A DNA stretch of 64,000 nt, from NCBI RefSeq assembly GCF_910592395.1, contig NC_088322.1:6073431-6137430 (forward strand). The letters run 5' to 3'. Position 1 is the first letter of the stretch, and every line of letters starts with the position of its first letter. This DNA comes from Lineus longissimus. Taxonomy: Eukaryota > Nemertea > Pilidiophora > Heteronemertea > Lineidae. Below are positions 21,171-32,066 of this stretch, piece by piece. The notes beneath the pieces were generated by a model, which did no database searches, was not told the DNA's origin, and saw only the letters and a program-made list of their open reading frames with translations. Position numbers and translations under genes: made by a program.

Positions 21171-21650
21171 GCGAGTTTCCGCATCGCTTACGATTACGAT
21201 TACGATTACGATTTGTGTTTGACGTCATCGATTTTTGGTGCTACGTGATCCCCAGCGAAATCGTCGATGGTACTTTCGTCTCGTTCTTACGAGGATTCCG
21301 GCTGATCTTCGTAAGTCAAAAAACGATTACGTGGATAAGCGAAAAGCCTATTTTCCACGCTACATATCAAATTCAAGGTGAAATATTCATTGAAGAATAC
21401 TTTAGAACATATCTGTCAAACATAGGAACTGCATTTAATGTGATCAACGGCGGTTTTGATCATGTTTTAGCGCCGAGAAAAGTGCACCCATAGCATGAGA
21501 GCAGAGTATAGGGCCAATACTACAGTACACCAAGTCGTTGGTGTGAATGCGGAAACAAAATTTCTGGTTCATGCCGGTTTTGAGAGTATTACGATTACGA
21601 CTTTGAAATCGTAATCGTAATCGTAATCGTAAGCGATGCGGAAACTCCCT
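21171..21650. mobile_element. MITE with terminal inverted repeats containing (TTACGA)n
   Basis: The left end CGAGTTTCCGCATCGCTTACGA with three more TTACGA units (21174-21216) is matched in reverse complement by the right end (about 21605-21650). Arms are about 42 bases and the total is about 480. AATA occurs on both flanks, a possible short target duplication, but the exact edge is ambiguous by a base. No coding capacity. The arms resemble the (TTACGA)n tails of some LINEs, so the position just after the LINE deserves note. Confidence 0.75.
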
Positions 21651-24630
21651 AATATGCCACAGACTATATATCGCCAGAGACTGTAAATACAACGACCTTT
21701 TATAAGGGTTTCTCGATTCTAGCGGGAGGAATTCGCGAACGAACGAACGAGGCGCTGATTGCGTTCCTTACATATTTTTTAATTTCGACACCAAGGCGAG
21801 TTTGAAGATATCAGTGAGACCAGAGGCATTCTCTCCAAAGCAACATTCAAGCATATTATCTCTGCCAGTATTGGCTTCCATTGCACGTGTATTGCATGTA
21901 ATATGTGTAAAGTGCAAGCTCTATAGTGAACTCACACAACTGTTTGTCGTTGGGAGCCCCAAGCCCCCGTCCTTCCGACATGTTTTAGCACGTGCATTGG
22001 GAGAGTCCCCCCCCCCCCCCTGTTTAACCAGTGCATTGGGGAAGTCCCCCAACCCCCCCCCCCGTCCTCCTGACATGTTTTAGCCAGTGCATTGGGGGAA
22101 CTTCCCCCCCCCCCCCATTGGACTCTCAATAAGTCCTTCTGAGACGATCATCCCGAGGCGATGGAGTGGAACCCCCAACCATCTCGAGTCCTTCTGACAC
22201 CTTTGAGTGGTGCGCTAATCTCAACCATCAAACCCCCTTCCTTTTCATGCTTTTGCTAATCCCAACCATACCCGCTTCATTTTCATCATGCTAACCTTAA
22301 CCATATGCCAAAGCATGCCACAATTTTTCCCGCCAAAGGGATCATCAGGACCAATTGAAGTTGCGTATATTCACACTGAGCGTCCTGAAAAAAAAGAACT
22401 TCGTCTGGCTCTTTCTTGGGAAGGTGTAAACTGCTGTAAGGATCCAGGTCTCAAACTCAACCAACCAACTCGACTATCTTTATCACAGCAGGTTTATTTC
22501 AAACTCGGAAAAACTGAAACACATAAAGTAAATGAATTACAATTAACCAAACATACAAATTACACAGGATATACATGTCTACACGTTCACTACAATTACT
22601 AACTTTGGCATCTTCGCATTATACTACTTCAGAGGACGTATCAAAACCGGGGTATCAAACTTCAACCACACACCAAGACTCAATTTGTCTCTAAACTCAA
22701 CATCAATATATCCACAAGCTAACCTTATCAAATAATCTAATTCATCAAATTCATCAAAGACTACTTCAAAATATAACCTACCCCACAGCAAATACCAGTC
22801 AGTCCTCTCACTCTCACCAACCTCAAGCTTCAACTCACTCCAATCACACCTTCCATACAAGCAAACCCTACACCAAACCTCCACCCAACTATATAACAAC
22901 AAAGAAAGAGTAAACTCAAGGATTAAAACATGAATGTGTTTATTTACAAGTGAATTACGCATAACACACAATGAATGGCCTCGGTATTAAGGATCAATGA
23001 TTAAAACATGAATGGCACGAGTAGTGGAAATTGTTGCAACTGCTATTGAAAATGTTGATGCGGGTCTGTAAGTTTCGGGACATTTCTTTATATCTTTATT
23101 TTTTAATCGAATTGTGGGATGTTGTGCTTTAGAACCATTTAATGAGGTGGTAAAAAGGAAAACAGAAAAAAAGTATATATGAACGGGTGTTTTTGATCAA
23201 AGAGTGGAGGACATTTTTTGAAGTTTTCGAAGTGCGCCGATCGGCTTTTAGATTCTGCTGACAGGTCGCAATACTCGCAGATTATCGACATATTTGTTCC
23301 AAATTTGATATTTCTAACAAATTCGAGTCATATTCTTTTACAAAATACATTTTTATTTGAATGACAATTACTATATCATCGAGTTTCAGGCCAGTATAAT
23401 TGGACCTCTCTCAGACCAAAATAGTTGGATTTTGTTGATCCAAGATGGCGGATATTCTCTCAGAGTGAGGTTAGAGTCGCCATCAGCATTTTCATCAGCA
23501 GTTTACACCTTCCCCTGTTTCTTCAATTTTGTTGAAAATTACAGGTTTCATAGCTTTTACAAAGACTTTCAGAGAGAGTTCAGTAAGGTATATCATATCC
23601 CTGGGACCTTTTTGCCGATTTCAACATTTTATTTGCCAAGAAATCGTTTCAATATGCATGTAAGTGCACCAGGATTCAGACTGTTTCAATCAACTCATAG
23701 ACTCGACAGGAACACTCGCATTCTCTTTCAACGGTTTATTTTACTCTGTTCGTTCCAAATTGTGCTATAAACTGTTCCAGACCAAGTTCCAAGTTCCGTG
23801 AAATCTACAAAGATAGATTTGTACAAGACATAAGCACTATGGCAATAGGATTTTTATACAAAGATGAGTTTTCTGTAACATTGTTCCATACATATGACAT
23901 GTTTGTCAGATAGTTTACCTTATGAGTCGGGTTTTCTAGCTCATTTAATTTCTTAACAGTTCCGAATCTCTAATTTACTCAAAATCGAAAATGGGGACGC
24001 CCAAATATCACACAAAACACGGGCAGCATCCGGATCCGGTTTACGTCAGTCTCAAGGGTACCTGTTACCATAGTCTCAAATCTCAAATCCTAATTAATGC
24101 AGACGATGCATTTACATGGCTCTCCAAATTACTACTGGTAATTTTTGCCTAACTAAAACTCCCAAGAACAATACAGGCTATAAGATAAGCCTATTAAACA
24201 CGTTAAAAGACACCAACAGGCCCTCATAGTCATATCAACACATACTCTCATAGTCGATACTAAAGTAAACCCTTTTAAGATTGAGTTTAGAATAATGGTC
24301 TCTTAAAATTGAACTTAGAGTAGGCCTAATGGTTCTAAACTTGACCCTTCATAAAATGCACTAAATCTGATACTGTCTTTATATCAGATACTCTAATTTC
24401 GTGTCTCTGTCGCTGTAACAACACGGCATATAAACTAGAGGCAAGCCTGTGCGAGTTTAACTTCCGAAGAACCTACCAAACTCTGCATAAAAAATACAAT
24501 GCACAATATGGTGCTCTGAATCCACATTTAGATAAAAATATAGAAACAGCATAAAACACGCACAAGATTACCAGGTCATCACCATGAGATGAATCCAGGC
24601 TCAATAACCTTCACTCTTAAGTAATTTCAT
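21651..24630. other. gene-poor stretch with C/G homopolymer repeats
   Basis: At 21965-22125, three degenerate copies of a unit containing TTTTAGC.AGTGCATTGGGG followed by C-runs of 10 or more occur about 55 bases apart. The rest (22130-24630) is AT-rich, with only short ORFs (for example 22288-22602 and 23357-23770) that show no domain. No RNA gene or promoter is recognised. Confidence 0.5.
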
Positions 24631-24764
24631 GGACACTGGGTGATATGAATAAAGAGTAGTAAATGCTTTTATCTAAAACTCCATGTACATTTACACCTGG
24701 CCTTTCTGTACAAAATTGAAGTAAAAGCATTTGCTTGTCTTTATTCATATCACCCAATGTGTCC
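24631..24764. mobile_element. small foldback MITE
   Basis: The left arm TGGACACTGGGTGATATGAA continues as a 40-base arm (24630-24671). It is matched in reverse complement, with a few mismatches, by the right arm ending TTCATATCACCCAATGTGTC (about 24722-24764). The loop is about 50 bases. No clear target duplication. Non-autonomous; superfamily unknown. Confidence 0.72.
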
Positions 24765-25230
24765 AGATGATCACAATCAGCACGAGATGTCCAAGTTTTA
24801 AGCGCGTCATACTAGCACTTCATCCAGGAAATTTATCTTATTTTAACGTGATGTCACATAGCGCATTCTTTGCAACTAATTAATGTATATTACTCGTAAT
24901 TATGGGCTCAACATCAGCCCGTATATCGTTCATCGTTGGCTTATCATCACCCCGTATATCGGTCATCAGTGGCTTATCATCAGCCCGTATATTCTCGAAC
25001 ATTATCGTTGGCTCTTCGTCCGGGAATTCTCGGGTCTCTGCTCCACATCACTTACTCGGCCTCGCAGATAATAACAGCGTTCTGTACTGGTCGTTCAAAG
25101 TAGCTTATCTCCTGGGTTCGTTTACCGCTGCCATCGAGGTTTCAATCACCAGCAGCAAGACGGACTTTCCTGACGCATCCATCTCCGTTGTATTGTACGC
25201 GCCGGTCAACGATCCAAAGGTTGACCGCGC
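24765..25230. other. short tandem repeat and BEL 3' flank
   Basis: At 24905-25012 a CAGCCCGTATAT...GGCTTATCATCA unit recurs about three times with a period near 36-40 bases. The remainder probably belongs to the decayed end of the BEL fragment. No gene is recognised. Confidence 0.45.
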
Positions 25231-26785
25231 TCAACGTTGCTTAACTTCCACTCTGGGGCCAACGCGCCAACCACTGGGCCATAAAGGAATTCCCTCATGG
25301 CCGTGCCATATACCTGGGGGTACCATACATCCGTCAGCGATGGCAGTGTCCACTCTGCAGGCAAGTCTCCACATGTTGCGGGAGAGATTACCGTCCTTCA
25401 TGACGACGATATCTCCTACTTCAATGTTTCTGGCTGCTCGATCCCACTTGGGACGTTCCTGGGGTTCGACAGGTATTCTCGCCTCCACTGCTCCCAGAAC
25501 TGATTGGCCAAATGCTGGATCCGGCGCCACCTCTTCTTCAGCAGTAGATCTTCTTTCGGAAAGTTGTCAGGAGGAGGGACTATTACTCTCGACTTCATAG
25601 TGAGTAACTGGTTCGGCGTCAAGGGATGCGAGGACGTGGGGTCATACAAGTCATCCGTAGTCAGGGGTCACCCATTGACAATCGCCATGACCTCGTATAG
25701 CAGCGTTCGCAGGGATTTATCGTCTAACTGGGATCCGGCATTGGACAACATGCCAGAGTGGATGCTTCTGACGGATCTTATCTGTCGTTCCCAACAACCT
25801 CCGTGGTGGCTCGCATGGGGAACATTCATCTTTAATTCGACGTCACATTCCTACTTGAGGAGGAATTTCCTTATTTTATCAAAATCCATCTCTGCCCATG
25901 CTTTCTCTAATTCGTTCTTGGCGCTGATGAAGTTAGTGCCCTGATCACAGCGGAGCAGCGACACAGGACCACGGACCGGTATCAACCTCCTGAGACTGAA
26001 ATGAAGGAGTCTGTCGTCATCGAGTTGAGGGTCTCCACATGGACAGCTCTCATACCAAGGCATGTAAATAGTCCCCCCCCCCCCCACCTCTTCAATTCTT
26101 TTCTTCCCTCCTTTACCAGCCAGGACCCAAACACGTCCACACCACAGTAAGTAAACGCTGGGGCTGGTTCGATTCGATCATGGGTAGGAACGCATTCGTT
26201 TGGTCTTGGGCTCCTCCTCGTAATCTACGACAGCGTACGCATTTCTTAATCAGCTTGGTTGCCGCTCTTCTACATTTGATGATCCAATAGCCACCTTGAC
26301 GACAAGAACTAACTGGCATGCCACGACCCGCATGATGAACAGCCTCGTGGTAGTGTCGCAGCACCAATCGCGAGATATGAGATAGCTTGGGAAGCATGGC
26401 AGGATGTTTCACATCTGTTGAAAACCCTCCTCTTCTTATACGTCCTCCTACTCTCAACACTCCTTTTTTGTCCAAATATGGGTCTAGGCGGTATAGGTTG
26501 GAGGTCGTTTTGACTTGGAGATTTCGATCCATTGCTCGTCTTTGGTTTGCCATCGCGTCTTTAGTTGCGTCGAGACGTTTCAGAATCTTGATCTCTTTTC
26601 CGAAGGCTTGTTGGTGGACAGTCTTCAAAATCAGAGTCTCAGCCTGGCTCAAATCTTTGACCTTTGTGCTGGCTCGTGCATCTGGGGTTTCTCTGTGGCT
26701 CTTGCCTTGCAATATGGCTTTGTATTGCAAGCAGTTTGCGATGGCAGTTTTGGCTTTGGACCAGGAAGAAAATCTCTCTAGGCGT
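25231..26785 (-). pseudogene. BEL/Pao integrase fragment
   Basis: Leftward C-terminal part of a BEL/Pao pol, in several frames. From right to left: a pre-integrase segment LERFSSWSKAKTAIA (about 26740); an H2C2 zinc-binding region with YHEAVHHAGRG and KKCVRCRRLRGG (26220-26360); TCLGPGW at the start of the catalytic core (about 26115); RGPVSLLRCDQGTNFISAKNE (25905-25970, shown in part) with the second catalytic Asp; then FPKEDLLLKKRWRRIQHLANQ and the DUF5641-like tail NIEVGDIVVMKDGNLSRNMWR (about 25380-25440, shown in part). Frameshifts occur near 26100, 25850 and 25600. A poly-C run at 26072-26083 lies in a frame break. No LTR is seen. This copy is distinct from the element at 10.7-14.6 kb. 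Confidence 0.83.
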
Positions 26786-27762
26786 CGTAAATGTAAAATA
26801 TTCCTATACATGTTTTTTTTCCCTTCAGAATAATTTATTTTTACGTTTTAAAAAAGAAAATTGTCAGGACGAAAAATATGGCAGGACTTTTTTTCCTTCA
26901 GAATTTTTTCGACGGACGTTTTGCGCAGAACGAAAAATTCTCGCAGAATTCACGTGACTCCTGCCAGCGATCACGTGACTCCTGGCAGAAATCACGTGAC
27001 CGCGAAAACGATGACGTCGCGCATCATCGCTGCGTTTCCATTTGCCATTTCTGTGTTTTGCCAATTCGCCTTGTCCAGGTAACCTCGACCCTATCCGCCG
27101 CGCAGCGGAGGGTCGAGGACGCCTCGTTGATTTACAGTGGACGAACGATATTGCATGTTCATGCATGTTAATACTCGGCGCCCTGGTATCAATGATTTTT
27201 CACTGGGCTCCAGGTTACCGGGGAAACCCCGGTTCCAATGCAATATGTACTATCCAATATGCAGTGGCTTGGCTGCGTTTGGTGGTGTTTTATCATTAAA
27301 AGTAAGTAAGTACTAGGGTTTAATGCCGATTTGATTACACATTACGGTTAAGAGAAATATGATGATACCTCTTTTGTCGAAATCAGTTTAAAAATCACGT
27401 GACCGGACATTTACACTTTGCTTGGAGTATGCGCTAAATCTAGTTCATGACAAGTGAAATGACGTGAAGTACCAGTCTCTGTAATGAGGCAATTCGTCCG
27501 CATTCATGGAGTTGGACGCCATTGCTGCATATAGCAAAATCGCCAAACTTCAGAAAAGTTCGTGAGTTGCGAAAAATATAATATATGACGTCATCGGTTT
27601 AAGTGGTCACGTGCATTCTGCCAGGAGTCACGTGAGTCTTGGCGTCGAAATAATTCTGAAGGAAAAAAAGTCCTGCCGTATTTTTCGTCCTGACAATTTT
27701 TTTTTAAACGTGAAAATAAATTATTTTGAAGGGAAAACAATACATGGATAGGAATATTTCAC
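26786..27762. mobile_element. non-autonomous element with ~220-bp terminal inverted repeats
   Basis: The left arm (about 26790-27020) is matched in reverse complement by 27585-27762. Shared blocks include AATATTCCTAT, CCCTTCA.AATAATTTATTTT, ATTGTCAGGACGAAAAATA, GGCAGGACTTTTTTTCCTTC and TCACGTGACTCCTG. The middle (27020-27580) is unique, non-coding and contains several CACGTGAC words. No target duplication could be defined, because both outer edges are uncertain by about 10 bases. It lies between the BEL fragment and the GPCR exon. Confidence 0.8.
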
Positions 27763-28042
27763 CTGGTGTTGTAAAATCTTTGTCCTGAGATAAATTCTTG
27801 TACAATTTCGCAATTTGTAGCGTGATTCTGGCGTAAAAATTCAGTCCTGATGTAAGAAATTTGTCCTGAATAAATTCCGCTTTGGCATGCCTTGTCAGCC
27901 GACTTTGAACTTCATAAGAAGCATCCTTTCCAAGATGGCGGTACGCGAATTTCTTCAACGTCATATGCACCTCTTGCTGTCGTAGACAGTGGAATATGAA
28001 TACGAATGTACCTTGGAGGTTGGTGAATACTATGAAGAACAC
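27763..28042 (-). CDS. adhesion-type GPCR, exon with transmembrane helix 7 and tail
   Basis: Encodes VFFIVFTNLQGTFVFIFHCL, the helix-7 signature of adhesion (class B2) GPCRs (family: l.n.lQG.fIFlfhc), followed by a basic juxtamembrane stretch QEVHMTLKKFAYRHLG and a cytoplasmic tail. Acceptor TTCTTCCAG is at 28043-28051. It starts in phase 0, joining the 28295-28430 exon. The right-to-left end at 27763 is a potential donor (CACCAG then GTGAAA), which sits exactly at the edge of the long-TIR element. If it is not used, the frame reads 19 or so residues into the repeat and stops at 27704. The receptor would act in the plasma membrane. Ligand and subfamily are unknown. Confidence 0.75.
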
Positions 28043-28294
28043 CTGGAAGAAATAAGGGTTTCATTTATATGACCGGAGAGTGAGGGTGAAACGTTTTTCC
28101 GTTTCTGAAAGACTGTTTTACACGTTTTTCCAGCCTCGTCCCAAGTCATTCTATCCGTAAGAATGCGTGATTTAAGTCTTCCTATCGTCAACAATTGGAC
28201 CCAACCAAACCAATGTGGTTTGCTAACACGGCGACACTCTAATGCATTCGACGCTGTGTTCAATAAATAATTCAAGGAATTGGGATATCTGTAC

Positions 28295-28430
28295 CTGACA
28301 CGTCAATTGGAAAACTCCGAGACTACTCTCGGCGCTGACGTCCACAAGGCCGAGACAGCTGAAGATCCAAGGGACGCCCAGCAGGGTCAGCATGACTACT
28401 GCTCCGACAAGTTGTACTTTCAGCGCGCGC
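28295..28430 (-). CDS. adhesion-type GPCR, exon with transmembrane helix 6
   Basis: Encodes RRALKVQLVGAVVMLTLLGV and PWIFSCLGLVDVSAESSLGVFQ, the helix-6 block of adhesion GPCRs (family: r....l...lvLl.LLGl.Wif.......... vf.ylf). Acceptor ACATAATAG is at 28431-28439 and donor CAG/GTACAG is at 28294/28295. Joined to 27763-28042 it gives LGVFQLTCQ-VFFIVFTNLQG without a frame break. The intron is 252 bases. Exons for helices 1-5 and the GAIN domain should lie to the right but were not found before 31 kb. So either they are far away behind insertions or this is a gene fragment. Confidence 0.74.
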
Positions 28431-28621
28431 CTATTATGTGGAAGGCTAAGCTCATAAATATCTAAGCGAGATTACCACAAGAGACTGCTATCTCCCTTTA
28501 AACATGTTTGGTCAAGATGTGATAAAGGTGACATAATTTGTTAATACTTTTTTCATTTTGCAGCCTCTAAGCCTATGTGAAAATGTCTATAGCCTTTTCC
28601 TGGTATCACTTAACGGTTTAT

Positions 28622-28840
28622 CCCCATTTCGCCATTTCCCATTTCGAAATGAGAAAATGGTGAAATGGGAAACTGGCGAAGTGGGAAACTGGCAAAATGG
28701 GAAATGGCAAAATGGCGAAATGGCAAACTGGCGAAATGAGAAATGGCGAAATGGGAAAATGGTGAAATGGGAAACTGACGAAATGGGAACTGGCAAAATG
28801 AGAAATGGCGAAATGGGAAATGGCGAAATGGGAAGACACC
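28622..28840 (+). repeat. minisatellite of AAATGG(C/G)(G/A)A-type units
   Basis: About 200 bases of near-tandem 9-base-pattern words (GAAATGGGA, AAATGGCGA, AACTGGCA) on a purine-rich plus strand, beginning with inverted copies (28622-28653) so the first 60 bases can form a hairpin. Long open frames in all phases here are a by-product of the repeat. Confidence 0.85.
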
Positions 28841-29286
28841 CACTGAACTTGTCGTTATCGGGAGACTGCCTTTAGATTATGATCGTACATGTACACATGA
28901 AATATTTTGTTGGTCTTGGCAACAACCGGATTTTAGATCCCTAGTATATTAAACTGACGAGGAAGATCAACAAAACTAGTCAATCTGGTATGTATGTCGT
29001 GATAAGATTCAAGCGAAGCCCAGCCATAGGAGCGATACATAGGATTCGATTTCTCTTGTAAAAGCCCCCTTTCGTCAAAATCCAGAGTTTTTGGAACAAG
29101 CTGGGTTTGGTTATTTGAGCTTATTTAGTAAGGAGCAGTGAGTTTGGCCATATGGAGGGTGTTCTCGACTTGTAGGGTTGTATTTGTGGGTTTGGGGTGG
29201 CAATGGTGGATGGTTTATCTCCTGTGGTGATGATAGGGCTTTAATGATGTGGAAGCTCTCACACGATACTGCACATGTAAAGTGAT
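28841..29286. other. non-coding, nothing recognised
   Basis: No ORF of note, repeat or terminal structure is seen between the minisatellite and the Kolobok-like element. Confidence 0.5.
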
Positions 29287-29525
29287 TTAAAGGTCATATA
29301 TCAAGGTTTGAAAACATGCTTGATACTCATGAAATATGTTGAGGGTTAAAAAAACAAGATCCCAGACATTAAAAAAATTCTAATAATAAAGTCATTATTT
29401 AGTTATTTCAATTTTCAATTTTAAACTATTTGAATTTCCCACCACACACAACTTTAGATTAGTTCCACATGTGGCCGCTAGGGATTTTTTGATGACGTAG
29501 ATCAGGTCAGTCAGAACAAAGCAAG

Positions 29526-29885
29526 ATGGCTTCCGCATACAGTTCAGAGAGTGAGAGCAGTGAATTTGAGGATGTTTTGGTCGATACAGAAGGATATTTA
29601 AACGTTGAGCCGTACATGTTCGAGCCATTAATATCACTAGATCGTCATTCGGACGAAAGTGATTAGAATTTGTGGTTAATCAATTTGCATGGCAGACCTG
29701 CCGATATAGCAAAGAAGACATTGATAGACGGTTGCAGATGCATAACATGTATGATTTTTGAACAGACTAATGTTGCACAATATTGTTTCGCCTCGTCAGT
29801 GTTGTATCGCCAGTTATGTCATGACGCTGAACTACTATTGAAAAGTGACGGTATTATGCACAATCATCTTGACGTGACGATATAA
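29526..29885 (+). pseudogene. short ORF pair in the Kolobok-like element, weakly P2X7-domain-like
   Basis: An ATG at 29526 opens 46 codons: Ser/Glu-rich start (SSESESSEFED), then a VEPYMFEPLIS block, ending at TAG 29664-29666. The same frame then continues from 29667 to a TAA at 29883, with HGRPADIAKKTLIDGCRCITC and later Cys residues. The F-E-P block and the C-x-C-x-x-C cluster recall the P2X7-C-terminal-like zinc domain found in many transposon-linked invertebrate proteins. The match is weak. The single in-frame stop suggests decay. It is convergent with the THAP ORF on the other strand. Confidence 0.4.
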
Positions 29886-30060
29886 TGCCGTGCAACGTTA
29901 GATGGGCCTAGATGTCAGATGACAATAATCTGTCATTGACAGTGGCTGTCACTGACACTGACCTGTGTCGCTGTCACCTTGCTATGGCTGGAACACAAGA
30001 AGACACTATGCGGTATCACAGGCCCCAATAGGGCCTACACATTATGTATAACAACCGACC

Positions 30061-30366
30061 TCAGCAGCCTCGGGCATTAAATGCAATTGACATGGTTGGA
30101 ACAGCTGTTTTTAACAAGTGGCATTTAATATTCAGTTGGATGCAGATATCCGGCTTCATGTGATAATCCGTATCGATAAAGTGATCACTGCAAAGTTTGG
30201 CCGAAGGCCCAGGCTTCCAACACTCCAAACGTTTGCACTTCCGAATCCACAGCTTCCTCCTCTCTCGTTCAACTGGCTTTGGAAATTCATGAAAATGGGT
30301 CCCATCCGTCATTCGATTGTTCTTTGTGCTATCCTTGACACAATTCGGAGCCACACAATACACCAT
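30061..30366 (-). CDS. THAP-domain protein fragment (Kolobok transposase N-terminus)
   Basis: Minus-strand ORF of 101 codons beginning MVYCVAPNCVKDS. It shows the THAP C2CH zinc-finger layout: CVAPNC, then HFHEFP (the conserved Phe/Pro), KLWIRKCKR (conserved Trp), W-K-P-G-P and LCSDHFIDTDY (C-x-x-H-F). THAP domains bind DNA, in transposases at the terminal repeats. The rest of a transposase catalytic domain is absent, and the sequence after residue 80 is not recognised. It lies wholly inside the TTAA-flanked element. It could be expressed as a stand-alone DNA-binding repressor but nothing here shows that. Confidence 0.8.
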   Translation of the reverse strand: MVYCVAPNCVKDSTKNNRMTDGTHFHEFPKPVERERRKLWIRKCKRLECWKPGPSAKLCSDHFIDTDYHMKPDICIQLNIKCHLLKTAVPTMSIAFNARGC

Positions 30367-30671
30367 AGTGAATGAAACACATTACTTCCAGGTGTGCATA
30401 ATTAATTAAGGCCCTCCTGCTTTTATGATTGCATGACATGTACAGATGACCTGATCTACATCACAACTTTTGCTGAACCCGCCGCCTGGCTCTAACAAGC
30501 CAGTTGCTAGCCTGATTAGGTAATCAAGTTGTCAAACACATAATTGGCTATATCTTCAAAATGGATGGAGCTAATTGCATTTGGTTTTCTGTATTGTATA
30601 AAGTGTTAGGTACACTTTTGAAATCGTCTTACAGCAGAAAATGGCAAAAAACCTTGATATATGACCTTTAA

Positions 30672-32066
30672 GGTTATATGAGTTGATTAGGAGCTGTTTA
30701 TACTGACATTCAGTTTTGTTGTAGAGTTTGTAAAAAGGGAAAGTTTTATTTGGACAGTTTGAGGTTTGGAGGTGAGAGGTGAGAGGATGCATTGCTTATG
30801 AAGGCAATGCGTCCTCTCACATTGTGCTGCAGATGTTAAATGGATGTAGCGGATACAGGTTGATTGGTTCTGTTTGTACTCACATTCAGATAGAAATGTC
30901 GTGGAATATCGGACAGTTGTGGTTGACGAGAAGAAGGATGCATTGATGTGATTTTGTCCCTGCTGCATTTGGGCACTGGAATGTGCTGTATGCACTGACG
31001 TCATAATTGCAAGAAGTTTGGTGCATGTCATGTTGTGGAACTTTCTGGCATGAAACATTGCACTTGTGAATGTTTTTGGGTATGATACGGCTGCTTCAAA
31101 TCGTTGACCAAATCATGAAATGAGCAGAGTGGATGCCGGTCGGGCCTTGGCCCACACTAGTACTACTTACTTGACTTCAAGCTAGGTGTCATTAATTACT
31201 ACAAGCCGCCCAAAGAATACACACGCATTCCTAATGGCTTATGTCACTTGAAACATGGCTCTTTCCACAAACTTACCAGTTACAAGGCGCAAACACCGAA
31301 AGTACCGGCAGCCGTGGCTGTCATATTTTACCGCACGATGACATGAGCATACACGTGCATACACGAAGTGTACAACGTCATAAAATCGTGTGTGGTGCAA
31401 CGTCACAAAATTGTGCAATGTCTGCGTCGTCATCGGATCTTGCTAAAAATTATCAGTTCACAATTTCGGACGCGTCATCAGTTTTGATATTCACCGATAA
31501 AATCCTTTTTTTCTTCTAAGTCAAATTTCGTCCGCGCTCCTTTTCACCGTAAACTACCTTGAAAATTATTTTGCTAACTATTCCATGCGGTTAAACCGAT
31601 TGGAGCGGGTTCTATCATAGATAACTGGAGGTCGAAATCCACAACCAGGAATATGACTTATGAAACCATTTGAAGCGGTCCGCAAAAGCCTTCGTCGTGA
31701 GGTGGTGCCGCCTGTCGGCGGTTCCGGGACCATTGCGTCTAGAACCTGTAGTAGATAATGCGCTTTGATGTTGCGTCTAGCACTTACTTACGCAGTTGGA
31801 AATCATTTATAATTCAAAACACTCCAGCATTCGTTTCGTCAGTTTGACACAACTAACAGAATCGATTACCTTTGCGCCGACGATAGAACCACTAAATTTT
31901 GCATTTTTGAAACATGATTGGTTGTTTCAGACAAATCTTTTTTTTGGTGGACACTTGTTCAAGGATCGATATGAAAATGGTTCAGGACATTCAGCCAACT
32001 AAAAAAATAATGAATAACATCACCACATTTTATGTTTTTGAAACTCGAGTGCTATTTCATGCGTAC
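30672..32066. other. non-coding, upstream region of the FG-GAP-like gene
   Basis: Short ORFs only (for example 30687-31058 minus and 31241-31519 plus), none with a recognisable domain. A small palindrome lies at 30779-30822 (GTGAGAGGATGCATTGC, with its mirror GCAATGCGTCCTCTCAC). Confidence 0.5.

Larger units (their letters stand above)
29287..30671. mobile_element. Kolobok-like DNA transposon, TTAA target duplication
   Basis: The left end TTAA/AGGTCATATATCAAGGTTT (29287-29309) is matched in reverse complement by the right end AAACCTTGATATATGACCT/TTAA (30649-30671). Both are flanked by TTAA, the target duplication of Kolobok and piggyBac. The TIR starts A-G-G, which fits Kolobok's purine-purine-G start, and the element carries a THAP domain, a hallmark of Kolobok transposases. 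At about 1.38 kb it is too short for a full transposase, so it is a deleted derivative. Confidence 0.82.

Noticed and set aside
23357-23770. 137-codon plus-strand ORF
   Set aside because: No domain, no splice or promoter context, AT-rich composition like its surroundings; treated as chance.
10921-26811. The two BEL fragments as one element split by a 14-kb insertion
   Set aside because: On the minus strand the integrase should lie left of the RT, but the integrase fragment is on the right; they must be separate copies.
28558-28875. Long open frames on both strands across 28.6-28.9 kb
   Set aside because: They arise from the AAATGGCGAAATGGGA-type repeat, which lacks stops in several frames; no protein domain.
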